The notes under the pieces: generated by a model
What the model saw: only the letters and a program-made list of their open reading frames with translations
The model's database searches: none
What the model was told of the DNA's origin: nothing
Position numbers and translations under genes: made by a program
NCBI GenBank assembly: GCA_023213395.1
Contig: CM041465.1
Coordinates: 70,873,741-70,937,740 of the forward strand
Reading direction: 5' to 3'
Source of the DNA: Cycas panzhihuaensis
Taxonomy: Eukaryota > Cycadophyta
DNA: 64,000 nucleotides
In this document: piece by piece, positions 10,448 to 22,624 of the stretch
How the letters are laid out: each line of letters begins with the position of its first letter
How positions within the stretch are numbered: position 1 is the stretch's first letter

Positions 10448-11464
10448 AAAGTATATTGGTTGTCTTTTAGATATATACTTCTTTTACTTCTTGTTTGTAT
10501 ACATAACCAATTAGACACCATTCCACTATTACACATAAAAGGTAGACTCCTTTATACATAGGATGGTGGGAACCACTTCTACCATCATTCCTTACTCCCC
10601 TAAACCCACTTTATGTGGGTTAGTTCAAGGAGGATTCATCCTCTAATACCTCCCCCTCTAACCCCATCACATTCATACCAACTTGACAATCTCAATACCC
10701 TTTCGCCTTGGGTTGGTCTCGTGCGTGAGGTGGTCACTCAACACCACCCTTACGAGTATGTACCTCTCGCACTACTTACCTACATACATCCTATCCATAT
10801 CCCTTCATCGTCCATGAGGATTTATTTCCTTGTTGGGTCTTGGCCTTCCCTTCTGGCCATCCAAGGGTAGGAAGACCCACAAATTGAGATTACTTAGGAA
10901 ACCGAGGATATCCCTCGCTTGCGCTACCCCAAAACCAAAACTAAGTTACCTAGAGGGAAGTTATGCACCATTCGTGGGACCTGAACCTGTGTTATGACGC
11001 ACGGATACCCTATGTGGGTGTTTCTGTTTACTTGTTGGATTGACCCTTTATTTGAAAGCCTTCCATTAACTGACTTAATCCTGACTAGGTGTAGTTACCA
11101 TCCCATAAACATGATTCCAAGGTGTAAACCATCTTTGGAGTTTAGAGACTAGGCTAAACCTAGAGGGGATGAGTGCCTTGGTTTGTAGTTCTTCACTAAA
11201 TCTATCGCTCAACATAAGTCCTATGTAAGTGGATAAATATTATCAACAGGTCATGTCAGCCTTCTATGCTTATGTACTTAGGTATATAAAGCTTAATTTG
11301 TTCATGTATCAAAATATATACAGTCTTTAAACTACCACCTATAGGTAAATTCCACTAGACATAATAACAACTGAAGGCTTACTAGAGACCCTTAAGACTA
11401 TAACATTTTAGTTTAGTAGCCCCTTAGGTAGATATAACACAAAGACACTTAAACATGGCAACAT

Positions 11465-12500
11465 AAATGCTAATGTCAAACACCATCAAACTAATGGGAT
11501 GAACAACTTTTTGTATTAGAAGAAATAAGTAAAAAACCTTTTGATAATGAATGATTATTAGGCCTATGTAAATAGGGATATTTCTCAACCAACACTTATC
11601 AAGGACCTAAAAGATCTTGGTCAAGAGATTCTACCTAATCCTATTGCCCTAGTAGCCTTCAAGGTTAAAGATAACATTGCATTCTCCTTTCTTCACCTTA
11701 CTATAAAAGACCAAGTTAATCAAAATATTAAACTACTAAAACCTCTCATGAAGCTTAGAGCACCATATACTCCCTTTATGAGAGAAAAGATGACTCTAGA
11801 TCAATCACTTTAAAAGCTTACCTCATACCTTACTAAAATTAAATTTATTAAAAATCAATTCATTAACCTTAGTGCCCCTCCTTCCGATCATGATTTAGTG
11901 TCTAATATTATCAACATCCTTCCCCTTGAATATAATAGCTTTATCTCCCACCTATATGATAGCTTTGCCAAAATGGACTTTAATACCTTGGAAGGATTTT
12001 TGCTTAGAGAAGAGGGTATTCTAAATTTCCAAGGAGTGGCATCAACTTTTAACTTTGCTCCAACATTTATAGCTAAAAATTTAGGGAGGAATCAACCATA
12101 TGAATAGCCATATTAACAACCATCTTAATAATAATCCATGATCCAATAATTTTATTTATTAAACCTCACTCAATAATGACAATAGCTATAACCTTTAAGA
12201 AATTAATATTAAAGATGAAATGTCACCTACTTGTATTGTGGCAAGAATGGGCATCTTGTGATAGATTATAGAAGAAGATAAACATACCTATAACTCTTAC
12301 AAAATCAAGGTGGACAATAAAGGGGCTAAAATTATTAGCAAAATAAGAGTTAGGGTAAAAATTAAAATTAGGGGCAATTCAATATGCAACAATAAAGAAA
12401 ACAACCAAGAAACCAAAGGTTCAATAAGAATTCCCAACAAGGATTTAATATAGCTAATTCACAAGGCAACTCAGGAAACCTATTCTATATAGCATTGTCA
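11465..12500 (+). pseudogene. C2 gag, broken
   Basis: The start TNGMNNFLY (about 11488-11515) fits the K-L-N-G-x-N-F opening of copia gag. Further on come ISQPTLIKDLKDLGQEILPN (about 11580-11640), the AFSFLHLTIKDQ block (about 11683-11715) and NIINILPLEYNSFISHL (about 11905-11955). Residues 11898-12107 stay open. The zinc knuckle near 12222-12275 reads YLYCGKNGHLVIDYRRR; the first and last Cys are Tyr, so metal binding is lost. An Asn/Gln-rich stretch follows. The gag of C8 aligns along this region. Confidence 0.8.
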
Positions 12501-12504
12501 TCTT

Positions 12505-14090
12505 AACATGATGGTAATTCTTGGTTGATTAATTATGGAGCCACTCATCACATGACTTTCACTAAAGACTTACTTGAAGATATAGATCCCATAAGAGCTA
12601 AAATAATTATATTTGGAGATAATCTCATATATCATACAACCAAAATTAGTAGAGCCCCTATCGCATTAAAGAACTTAAATATTTATAATCATATTAGTAA
12701 CATCCTCTTGGTACTTGATATAAAACAAAACTTAATGTAAGTCAGCTAAATAGATAAGTAGAACCTTGATGTTATAGTTATCCAAGGTATATATTAAATC
12801 ACAGATCATGCTATAGGCCAATTGATTGCTATAAGACATAAGAATAGTAGTTATATAAGTTGGATAATATTCCCCTCACTACTGGACCATAACAAGATTC
12901 ATGTACTTTTGTACAAACTAATTATCTTAATAAAGGTAAAGACATCATAGTTGAAGAATCTATCCATGGAAGAAATACAAGGTGAATATTCATACCATAA
13001 TGAGTAACCCCCCTTAAAGAGAACCAAGGGCCAATTATGACATTAATTCTTAGGTCACCTAAACATGTAAAATCTTAATCTCATATATAGGCTATAAATG
13101 GTGCACGAGTTGTCTAAAATCAAGAGAATTGACTACATTGGTGAGGCCTACTTAGTGGGAAAACACCATAGAGATCCATTCCCTTCTAACAAGGCATGGC
13201 ATACCTTTGAATCATTAGGGTTAGCCCACTCAGATATATGTAGACCAATGCCAATACCTTCCCTTAGTGGTAATTTGTACTTCATCACTTTTATAGATGA
13301 CTATTCTAGGAAAGTGTGGGTCTACTTTCTTAGGATTAAATTTTAGGCCTTTGATAAATTTAGGGACTTTAAGGTTAAAGTTGAGAATGAAATCAATATG
13401 AACATCAAGGTGCTTAGATCAAATAATAGAGAAGAGTACACTTCAAGATAATTCACTAATTTCTACGAAGAATTAGGGATTAAATACCAATTCTTCACTC
13501 CATATACACCCCAATAAAATGGTGTAGTAGAAAGAATGAACAAAACTTCGATAAATAAGGAAAAAGCTATGTTGAGTGCTATAACTCAATTTTAGGCTAA
13601 AGCTCTCTCTACTGCTATATATTTAACAAATAGAAGTGCCACCATAGTAATACAAGATGTAGCACTCAAGGAAGCTTGGTTAGGCCAAAATCCTACTATC
13701 TTATACTTAAGGATATTTGACTACACTACTTACAAGTTCATCCCCAAAGAAAATAGAAAAAAGTTAGATGATAAGAGCCTCAAGTACATTTATGTACCCA
13801 GATGTAAAGCTTACAAGGTATATGACCCTATTAGAAATCATGCATATACCACTCAATATGTTATTTTTGTTGAAGATACACCAAAATTGGACCCTTTCTA
13901 GATTTAGTTTAATATATATAATGATATTGTTATCCTAGATATGCCTTTAGAATCAATTCTTAGGCCACCTACACCAACAACATCCTATACATTAAGTCCA
14001 TCTTCAACTCCACGAGTTTCAATCTCAAATTTAAATGCTACCTCTGTTGTGACATCTATGTCAATAGGTGATCTTTAGGTGGAGATTCTT
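12505..14090 (+). pseudogene. C2 protease and integrase, broken
   Basis: The protease site reads WLINYGATHHMT (about 12518-12553); the catalytic Asp is Asn. After the GAG-pre-integrase region (about 12900-13195) the integrase core begins with LAHSDICRPMPIPSLSGN (about 13222-13275). YFITFIDDYSRKVWVYFLR (13279-13335) and GIKYQFFTPYTPQ are visible. The VVERMN motif near 13530, with the third DDE residue, is kept. In the second acidic block, near 13420, the sequence reads LRSNNREEYTS, so the catalytic Asp is lost. The C-terminal domain (about 13620-13900) is readable with few stops. Confidence 0.88.
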
Positions 14091-14189
14091 AGTATTCAAA
14101 AACCTCTTAAGTGGTAACAACAACTGATAAAAGATATACCTTCTCCTCCTCCTACTCTTAAGAGAGAGTTTAGAATGAGGTACTCCACA

Positions 14190-15735
14190 AACTATACATT
14201 AATAGCACGTGTTCATGAGACTTCTAAGCCTTCTATATTTGAGTTGGTAGTTAAAGACCAAATATGGAAAGTTGTAATGGATGAAGAAATGGCCTCAATC
14301 ATCAAGAATGACACATAGGAGCTGACTGAATTACCATATAGAAAGAAGGTAATTGATAGTAGATGGCTTTATAAATCAAAGTTTCATATTGATGGCACTA
14401 TTAAGCATCATAAATCTTATTTGGTTGCAAAAGGTTTCAATAATAATAGGGGATTAATTATAAAGAGACCTTTACACCTATTGCCAACATGACAATATTT
14501 TGTCTGGTTATATCACTTGCGACCCAATTTAATTAGCCTGTATACTAGATGGATGTGAAGAGTGTCTTCCCAAATAGAGAGCTCATTGAAGATGTTTTCT
14601 TGAGGCAACCTCTTAGCTATGTTATTTCTAGAAAATAACACTTAGTTTATAAGCTTAAGAAAGCTCTTTATTGATTAAAATAGGTACCTTATACCTAGTA
14701 TATGAAGATTGATGTCTTCTTTATGCAACATGGATTCACTCATTCACCCTATGATCTTGATCTATATATTTAGGTTAGAGGTAATTTAATCATTATCATA
14801 GTTCTTTGTGTGCATACCTTGGTAATCATTGGAAGTGATGATGATGGTATAGCTTGTCTCCAAATAAAACTCAAAGGTAACTTCAAGATAACTAACCTTG
14901 GGTTGCTATATTATTTCCTTAATATTGAGATGTGGTAGGAACCTAGTCATATACTCCTATCAGAATCCAAACATACTAAAGAACTTTTGTAGTGGTTCAG
15001 AATGAGTGATTTCAAACCATCACCTATACTAATGGAAATGGGTACCAATCTCACTTTGGATGAATAAGGAATGTCCTTTGATCCCACCTTGTACTAGTAA
15101 TTAGTTAGAAGTTTAATCTGCCTCACCCATGCTTAATTAGATATCTCTTATGCAGTTGGGATCTATTCTAGATACATGTCACACCCTGAGGCATCTCACT
15201 GGCAAGTCACCACTAGAATCCTTAAATACATTCATGGCATACTTTAGCTTATCCTAGATTATAAACAAGTTAGCATTCCTATGTTAAAAGGATATATGGA
15301 TGTTGATTGGGCTAGTTTCTTAAACTCATACCATTTTATATTGGGGTACTATTTTAACATAAACTTAGTTATAATCTCTTAGAGTTATAAGAAACAATCA
15401 AATGTTGTTATTTCCTCCATAGAAGCTAAATACAAAGTAACTATTCATGCAACCATTGAGGTGATTGGCTACACGAGATTCTTGTTGAACTTAGACTTCA
15501 ATAGACACATGCCACCACTCTCTTTTGTGATAATCGAAGTGTTTTAAAGATGACTAAGAATCATATATTTCATGTGAGAACCAAATATATAGAGGTCCAT
15601 CATCACTTCATTCATGAGCATGTGCAAAATGGAGAAGTTGACCTTATGTACTGATTGACTAAGGACCAAGTGGCAGACCAAAGTTTGAAAGGTTTTGGCA
15701 TGACCTCGATATCAAGACAAACATAATTGTTATTA
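14190..15735 (+). pseudogene. C2 reverse transcriptase and RNase H, broken
   Basis: The RT opens with EMASIIKNDT and ELTELPYRKKVIDSRWLYK (about 14287-14370), then KHHKSYLVAKGF. The YVDD box near 14800-14835 reads LCVHTLVII, so both catalytic Asp are gone. RNase H is recognised by the block around TLFCDNRSVLKMTKNHIFHV (15520-15580) and HHHFIHEHVQNGEVDL (15600-15650). Several frame changes separate the blocks. C8 has the matching domains in the same order. Confidence 0.88.
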
Positions 15736-15742
15736 AGGGAGG

Positions 15743-16115
15743 TGTTAAAACATTAATGCCATCTCATTTGTAAATGCACCTAATGTATCTTTATACCATT
15801 AGTTATACCATACTATAATACAATTATAATATATAATCATGTTAGTTCCATGCTTTACTAAGTAACGAGCCAATAGTATTAGGTTATTATGTCAGCCAAT
15901 AAGATTAATTTTTGAGGTGTATCATAGTTTATAAATTATACTGGAATGATCTCATTTATAGATTACATTATTAGATATGACAAAGCTCTACTAAATTGAG
16001 GATTGACAGTGTTAACTAATTTGGTAGTCTCAATTTTGTATAAATAATTTGTATTAATCTATTATTTAATTTACTTTATCATTTAATTTATGCATGCATA
16101 TGAGTTAAGATATTG
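15743..16115 (+). repeat. C2 3' LTR
   Basis: TGTTAAAACATTAATG starts directly after the purine run ATTAAGGGAGG (15732-15742). The C8 LTR also starts TGTTAAAAC after a matching tract. The end is not distinct; the coordinate assumes the 372-bp length of the C8 LTR. Confidence 0.7.
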
Positions 16116-16189
16116 TCTTGAATTTTTCAAGTATTTCCTTTATGCCTAATTATGATTCATTATCAGAAATATTCATGTTATCATCCAAA

Positions 16190-17420
16190 ATTCCTTTTGA
16201 ATAGAAGTTTTCAGAGCCAGGCTAAAATAGATTCTTTTCACTCATCAAGGCATTACCATATAATATAAAAAACTCAAAGCTTCAAAAAGGATTTTTTATG
16301 TTTACCTTATAAAATAGTTAATAATTAACCTCCTTACTTTATATAATCCCCAACAGGTTATAAAAATCTTTATAAACTAAAAGTGAAACCAAAAAAAAGT
16401 TTTTAACATAAAAAATGATGAAGCATATTTACAAAGATTATGGAAAATGTATAGTATTTATAGGCCTAACCAGTAGACCTTCATATATAATTTTTTTTAA
16501 GATACCAACCATTAATCAAAATAGGCAATAGTTGTCTTTTGATAGTTTTCAACTTAAAAGCAATAGCACCAATGACATAAACTACCCCTAATGGTCATAT
16601 CCATAATGAGTTAATTTTTTTTAACATCTATCTTTGCCCTCACATTATCTCATACTAGGACTATGCTTCTTGGTTAATTCTTTTTTCTAGTGGCAATTGT
16701 CTTTTAAAATATTGTTTTATGTTCTATTAGTGACTCTATAAATTCTCTGTTGCCTCCTCTCTTTTCCTTTAAAATGAATAGATCTTGTAGCCTTTTATTT
16801 ATAAGTGATATATCTTCTTTACTATGATCAATGAGTTAAAGAGCCACTAAGGGGAAATGCATTAGTAAGACTACCTTTTTTATCATACACTAACAAATAT
16901 AAAGAATAGCTAATGGCCTCCTTAATCATAATCATATCTACCTATAATACTTGAAACAACTTAAGCTACCAATCTATTTGGTTTTGATTAACTCTCTTTT
17001 TTAGGATTCTTGTTAAGTTCTTATTAGTTAATTTTGCTAATCCAAACCTTGAGGGATAGTAATCTGTAGAAGCATTTATGTAGATTCTATGTTTTCAACA
17101 TAATTTATCCATCTCAATTGATATGAATATGGAGCCATTTTTAGAAACTGATTATGTTAGAACACCAAACTTTAGCATAACAACTTGTTCAATAAATTCA
17201 ATCATAATAACAAAAATGGCTCTTTTAAATGTTATACCTCTAACCCACCTTATAAAGCAATTAGTGGCTATAAGAATAAAAATGTGACATTTACTAGAAG
17301 TTGGGCTAAAGGGCCTAATAAAATCTAAACCCTATTATTCAAAGGCATAGCTACTAATTTTTATTTTCCCATAAATTTTAAATAGACTAGACATCTCTTC
17401 ATCCTTTAAAAAGAATCATT
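16190..17420 (-). pseudogene. G1 integrase, broken
   Basis: On the minus strand the core shows GLDFIRPFSPTSSKCHIFIL (about 17337-17275), followed by IATNCFIRWVRGITF. FGVLTSVSKNGSIFISIEMD, read around a stop, lies near 17130-17065, then NQIDWLKLF. The match is to the core of Tat-type gypsy integrases. The first Asp is visible, while the second acidic block reads SKNGS, so its Asp is lost. The C-terminal part to about 16190 is weak. It would insert element cDNA in the nucleus. Confidence 0.8.
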
Positions 17421-17879
17421 AAATATAGTAGGCCAAAAGTAGCTTATTCTAATGATCCTATCTGTAATGGATTTTGTCAAGAAGTGAACTCTACATAAAC
17501 TAATATGAAATCCATTCATTACTATAGATGGCGTATTTATTCCTAAACATTTTAACAAGGTTCCATCATAACCTTTCTTATATAATTATCCTTATAGAAT
17601 GATATATGGGACTACTCTTAACTTTAGAGATTGTTTTGCTTTCTTGTCTAAGGATTTAGGGTATAATCCATTAGAAAGATGATCAGCAATATTTTTTAGG
17701 AAACAAACAAGGTTAAAATTACCTTCATTTTTAAGTTTAGCATTAGTCAACTTTTCATGATGTAATTTTTGTTCCTCCTTAAGTTTAATTAGATTAATAA
17801 CCTAGATTTTTGTTAATAAATTGTAAAGCCCCTATCCTTTTACAAATTTCATAATTTCACATTTATATCAAGCTATTGA

Positions 17880-19476
17880 ATTTTAACCAACCACTAAGCC
17901 CATCTTCTAGTTTGTTTTATTTGGTTGAGTATGTTTTTAACTAGGGTTAGTGGTATATAAGCTATAGTGTGATTGCTAATTATAAAAGGCTTAAAATCTT
18001 CTCTAGCTTTAACTAGAGCATAAACCAATGCCTTAACATCAGTATATCTCAATTGATAAGACTTGCTCAAGAAAGCAATATGTTTCTCTTTCTCTTTTTC
18101 ATGTTTTTACATTAGCATGGCTATATGGGCTCCTTTAGAGATATAGGAATAAATAATAAAATCTTTTCCAAAATTGAGACCTATTAATATAGCTGCTTTG
18201 TAATTCATTCCTTGATTTGATGAAAAACTTCCTTGGCTTCTTAGGTCCACTTGAATTCTGTGTCTTTCTTTAAAATATTATTAATAGGAATAATGATCCT
18301 AAAAAAATTCAAAATAAATATTTGCAATAAGTTGATTTTTCCAAAGAAGGCCTAGACTACTTTGTTATTTATAGGGAACGACAACTACTTAATAGCTCTA
18401 ACATGATCTAAACCAATAAAGGTTCCTTATTTAAAGATAATATGACCCAACAACTTACCAACAATCACCCCAAAGATTGTTTTCTTTGGGTTTAATGAAA
18501 TACCAAACTCTTTATATCTTGACATAACATTCTTTAATTATTAGATGTGAATAACCCAACTTCTATAGAACAATATCATGTCATCCAAATAAGTCACAAT
18601 GAAAACACCTATTAAACCTTTGAAAGCATAATCCATTTCTCTTTAAAAAGTTAAATTTGCATTTACTAAACTAAATGGAAACTTTAGTAAGTAAGGGTGC
18701 CCTAAATTATTATGAAGGCAGTGTTAAATCAATATTCTTTAATTATTAAGACTTTATTATACCCTAGAAATCCATCAAGTAGGAACATTAGTTTAGAGCC
18801 TATAATTGTTTGTAATATCTACTCCATCTTAGGAATATTATCTTTGAGGGACCCTTTATTCAAATTCTTAAATTCTACACACAACCTTATGTCTCCATTT
18901 TTCTCTTCCTTATAGGGACTAAATTGGCTACCTAAGTAGAGTATCTTACTAGAAATATAATTCCCAAATCTCTCAATTTTGCACCTTCTTCTAAATCAAA
19001 TCTTTAATTTTGTGGTTCACAATCCTCTACTTTTTCATAAAGGGTTTAATTATAGTCTTCAACACTATGGAATGTTGGATGATATTTGGATTAAAAGTCT
19101 TCAAGTCTTAATAGGGCCAAGTAAATATATATTTATATTCATTACATAAAGACAATGTAATTCTTTTCTTCCTTTATATACCCTTCACTAATGAAGATTA
19201 TTTTTTGATATTCTTGGGTGGTAATTAACTTGATCACTATTTATCACTGTTCTATTTATCCTTAGAAACCTTGAACTTCTATAAATCATTAACATTAAAG
19301 AGAGGCAATTAGAAATATAAAGAAATTAGACCTTTAGAAATCTGATTAGATTTGAGTTGCATTACCCCATTATTAGTGATCACTTTTGCTTTTGTTTCTT
19401 TATTTATGAGAGAGATTTCTCCTACACATAAATCAAGGAATTCTTATTGTTCCTCAAGGAATTGAAGTATCCACTC
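17880..19476 (-). pseudogene. G1 connector, reverse transcriptase and RNase H, broken
   Basis: The connector near 19120-19060 has a block like FTWPYDLKTFNP, seen just before the RT in this gypsy group. The RT follows: GRKMETGCV/NLRI and KGPSKIIFL blocks at about 18920-18840, LLDGFLGYNKVLIIKEY near 18790-18740, and the catalytic box TYLDDMILF at about 18602-18576 with both Asp present. EFGISLNPKKTIFGVIVGKL (about 18515-18455) follows. The standard RNase H is represented by SYQLRYTDVKALVYALVKA (about 18062-18005) and HTIAYIPLTLVKNIL. Stops and frame changes are frequent. Confidence 0.87.
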
Positions 19477-19644
19477 ATCATCTACAAATATTTTTTAGTG
19501 GTCAATGTTATCTAGTACTAATTCTCTAGTGATTATCCTAACTTGATATTGCTCATTAGCCGAGTCATGATCTACATCTAGAAAAGAAGCTATAATAGCT
19601 AGAGAATCAACTAAATAGTTCTTTTCCTTGAGGATATGTTTAAT
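19477..19644 (-). pseudogene. G1 connector segment, copy H1
   Basis: This ~170-bp piece codes the stretch after the first RNase H domain, including the visible residues of a DHDS and QVRITRELVL type segment. It recurs at 25742-25836 (partial) and 25900-26083 (complete), right of G2. G2 begins directly after it. Confidence 0.8.
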
Positions 19645-20026
19645 TAAAAGGAATCCAACCCCTAACTTACCTTCTCTTATATTCTCTTATATCTTCTACT
19701 TCTTATCTCTCATATATCTTCTATTTCTTCTACTTCTTCCCTTTTCATAATATCCCACATGCATAAGTAGAAAGTTGTGTAGTGGTCACTGAGCACTATA
19801 TATATTCATGTAATATTCCACATGCATAAGAAGGAGGTTGTGTAGTAAGCATAGAGACATATATATAATTATGTAATATTTAGAGTAGGATATATTAAAT
19901 GTCAACGTTATTGCATAGAATTAAGAAGTTACCCCCTTAAAGGGTACTGCAATACAAGTGCTCTTTTTGGAGTTATTTCCTTATTATGTTTGTGTGCAAT
20001 TATCATTAAGGAGTGCTATCCTACCA
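19645..20026 (+). repeat. G2 5' LTR
   Basis: It aligns with the 3' LTR from GGAATCCAACCCCTAACTTA to GTGCTATCCTACCA. The first bases are TAAAAGG instead of TGTTAGG, so the TG end is lost or blurred with the host. A pyrimidine-rich tract with repeated TCTTCTACTTCT-type units lies at 19673-19745. It lacks the short insertion near 25665-25695 seen in the 3' copy. Confidence 0.88.
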
Positions 20027-20028
20027 AG

Positions 20029-20040
20029 TGGTATCATAGT
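20029..20040 (+). promoter_or_regulatory. G2 primer binding site
   Basis: TGGTATCATAGT lies two bases after the LTR. It matches the initiator-Met-tRNA complement TGGTATCAGAGC at most positions, so it would prime minus-strand DNA. Confidence 0.85.
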
Positions 20041-20985
20041 AGCCGATCCATACCTTGTGGGAGAGTCAAAGGTACTAAATAATCAAATTTTTCTTATTAG
20101 TGCCTATTCTCGGCTATTTTTTTCTTAATTACTTTATTTTTCAGGGTAGACAATACTACAATCGGGCAACTATCATAACACTTCCACTGGGAAGTTTTCT
20201 TTTACATTTAAATAGAGACCCTCTGTCGGGGATCTATAAATATCATGAGGATCTATCATTTTGGGCTAAGCACATTATGGATTTTCTATCCTTTATGTGA
20301 AGGACTAGAGATCACATTCCTGAATCAAGCCTTAAATAGAACTTGGCTACAGAATTATGCCTCCACGTACTTGTGGGTATATAGGAGGACCCCCTAGATA
20401 GGCCTTCCTAGTATAGATAACCATAAGAAACCTATCAACCATCTGTAATTTGTAGTGCAACAGTAAGCAATTAGCCCTACGAAGTTACTCTCCATGTACC
20501 CTAGAGATGGGGTAGTATGACTGTAGAGTAGAGCATTTACCTTTATAAGTTGATACTATTTATGACTGGGATCAGTATATTAAAGGGCCTACAAACTAGA
20601 GAAGTATATACCTAGTGTCCTTGGTCAGTCTATTAGTGGTTTGTGTGCACCTAGTTAGTTAGTGAGTCGATCATCATCAATTTATTAAATCTAGTGTGTC
20701 TAGATAGTTTTTCATCAGTTCATGCACATATAGTTAGTTAGCCATCTAGTGACTAGAAAGTAAAAAAAAAAAAAAAAAAAAAAAAAGAACAAAAAGCAAA
20801 AATTAAAATATAAAAAGGAAAAAAATAAAAGCAAAAATAAAAAAGAAAAAGAAACAAAAAAATAAAAAAAAAATTCCATATTGCCTCATTGTCAAACATA
20901 GGGGATAATAGTCTATAGACACCCTGTCAAATCCTTTTTATTCACATTTACCAACTAGGATTCAACTTAGGTCTTGCGAACAAAT
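20041..20985 (+). other. G2 leader with A-rich tract
   Basis: No coding is supported here. A run of 25 A at 20762-20786 opens an A-rich tract to about 20874, just upstream of gag. The 66-codon open frame at 20100-20300 has no domain. Confidence 0.6.
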
Positions 20986-21890
20986 GGCCCCTAAGATGAA
21001 CCTAAGCTAGACTGAAGATCTTAATGATGCTATCACACAACTTCAAGGAGATATATTACAAATCCAAAATGGCTTCAATGAAAATTTTGAAGCAGTAACG
21101 CTAAAAAATTAACTTTGATGACACTACTCACATAAGTGGAGGTCACTTTGCTAAAGAATATGAAGGTAATAACGGTAGGTGCTTCCATTTGAACTTCCTT
21201 CCCAAGGTAGAAGTTAAGAAGTTTAATGGTATAGATGTACGTACCTAGATCACCTAAATGGAACAATACTTGTCTCTTCATCAAGTTCTAATAGATAAGA
21301 AGATCCCTCTTGCTTCTCTACACATGGAAACTGAACCCTACCAATGGTACCAATGGGTTATGAAAATGATTGGTGGGTTTAGTTATCAATGGGATGGTTT
21401 TGTAAAGTATCTTACAACTCAATATGATAGTACCTGGAATCATAACCACTTTAACCAATTAGCTAAGTCAAATAGGAGGGGACTATTTCATCTTATACAG
21501 AATAATACCAACATCTCTCCATAAGGGTTGATGGTCTTTGTCAGAATAAATTACTTGAGTTGTACATTGGCAGGTTACAAGATGACATTATACATGAGTT
21601 TCAACTCTTAAAACCTAATAACATATCTACAACTATCATTTTTTCTCAACATTTTGGAGTAAAAAATAAGGCATCCTGATCCCTCCCATGAATATTCCCA
21701 GAAAAGTGACCATAATTTTAGGTTCTTGGTGTGTAACGAATGACTTCCCAAGAGATGGATGAGAAATGATTAAAAGGGTTATGTTTCCATTATAACCAAA
21801 AGTGAAATAAAGATCATAAGTGTCCTAAATGATGCTTATTCATAATTAAGGATGTCTAAGATGATGAACCAGTAGAGGAAGCCTCATTAG
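20986..21890 (+). pseudogene. G2 gag, broken
   Basis: The frame starts MAPKMNLS (about 20992). The capsid core is seen as MEQYLSLHQVLIDKKIPLAS (21258-21317), then LHMETEPYQWYQWVMK and FSYQWDGFVKYLTTQYD. These fit the retrotransposon gag pattern of plant chromoviruses. The 21258-21524 part is open for 88 codons. The zinc knuckle near 21785-21830 reads CFHYNQK and DHKCP; the second Cys is Tyr. Confidence 0.85.
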
Positions 21891-21959
21891 ATCCAAAAAA
21901 TAATGAGTGTGACCTACCTAAGGAGGAAGAAGAAGATACTACTACTATATCTATGCATT

Positions 21960-22620
21960 CCCTAGCTAGAATTACAGCTCCTTAGACACTCAAACTTATT
22001 AGGTACATTAAGAAAAGGAAGGTGGTTGTCCCCATAGATTTTGGAATCACCCATAATTTTATTAATTAACAACTTGTTGAAGAACTCAATTGTTTTCCAT
22101 ATCTTGTCAAAAATTTCTAGGTTATGGTGGCTAATGGAGGGATTCTTGCTTATGGGGGAAAATGTCACAACCTCAAGTTATAAATGGGTGATTATTACCT
22201 CTCCACTTCTATGTATGTTATTCTCATTAGAGGAGTTGATGTTATATTAAGGTTACAATGCTCAAACCATTAGGGACCATTTAACTAAATATGCAAGAGC
22301 TCTTCATCTGATTTACTTTTGAAGGGATTGACTATCAATTGAATGGGATCATTCCTCCTCTAACCCAAATCATTAGCTCACACCATATAGAGAGGCTCAT
22401 TAAAAAGGCTGGTATAGGAATCATTGCCAAATGTTATGCTCTAGAAGGTTAGGAACTTCCAACAGAAGGGGACATTCTCTAAGGTGATGGTATACCAAAT
22501 GACTTAAAATTGGTACTTCACCGCCATAACCAAGTCTTTCAAGATATTCCTCAAGGTCTTCCCCTAGTATATGACTAATATCATAGTATTGACATGGTAG
22601 CTGGAAGTAATCCTCCTTGA
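21960..22620 (+). pseudogene. G2 aspartic protease region, broken
   Basis: RKVVVPIDFGITHNFI (about 22017-22062) fits the protease signature of plant chromoviruses, where D-S-G-A-T-H-N-F is usual; the Ser and Ala are changed but the Asp remains. FQVMVANGG-like and ILIRGVDVIL blocks follow at about 22120 and 22220-22250. The remainder to the RT is poorly kept. Confidence 0.7.
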
Positions 22621-22624
22621 ATTT

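Larger units (their letters stand above)
4854..11120 (+). mobile_element. G0: gypsy-like remnant with antisense PMD and sense RNase H
   Basis: This stretch is richer in C and T than its neighbours and holds three recognisable things. An antisense plant mobile domain fragment is at 4854-5790. A sense RNase H fragment is at 6948-7430. A polypurine-type AAGGGGGTAA at 7925-7935 is followed by a putative LTR start at 7936. Tat-lineage Ty3/gypsy elements can carry an additional RNase H and extra, sometimes antisense, open reading frames; that is from memory. No RT or integrase of G0 is in the window, so the gypsy assignment and the right boundary are inference. Confidence 0.5.
7936..11120 (+). repeat. 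Putative long 3' LTR of G0 and unassigned DNA
   Basis: The segment starts TGTTTCTTGGC right after the polypurine-like run. It carries a clear TATA box, TATAAAA at 8653-8659, about 720 bp in, as expected for the U3 promoter of a long LTR. No partner LTR is in the window, so the right end is not known and part of 9000-11120 may be something else. It also contains hairpins at 8487-8524 and 10379-10447 and a CA microsatellite. The open frames at 8097-8495 and 10613-10870 show no domain and are taken as chance. Confidence 0.4.
11130..16115 (+). mobile_element. C2: decayed Ty1/copia retrotransposon, family B, 5'-truncated
   Basis: C2 carries leader, gag, protease, integrase, RT, RNase H, polypurine tract and 3' LTR, all on the plus strand. 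The leader from about 11130 to 11460 matches the leader of C8 (minus, about 56900-56560), for example the shared TAGCCCCTTAGGTAGATAT. That puts C2 and C8 in one family and shows where C2 begins. No 5' LTR or primer site is found upstream, so the 5' end was lost. The coding frame is heavily broken. Confidence 0.9.

Noticed and set aside
10613-10870. 85-codon open frame
   Set aside because: No motif, no gene context, low stop density expected in C-rich sequence.
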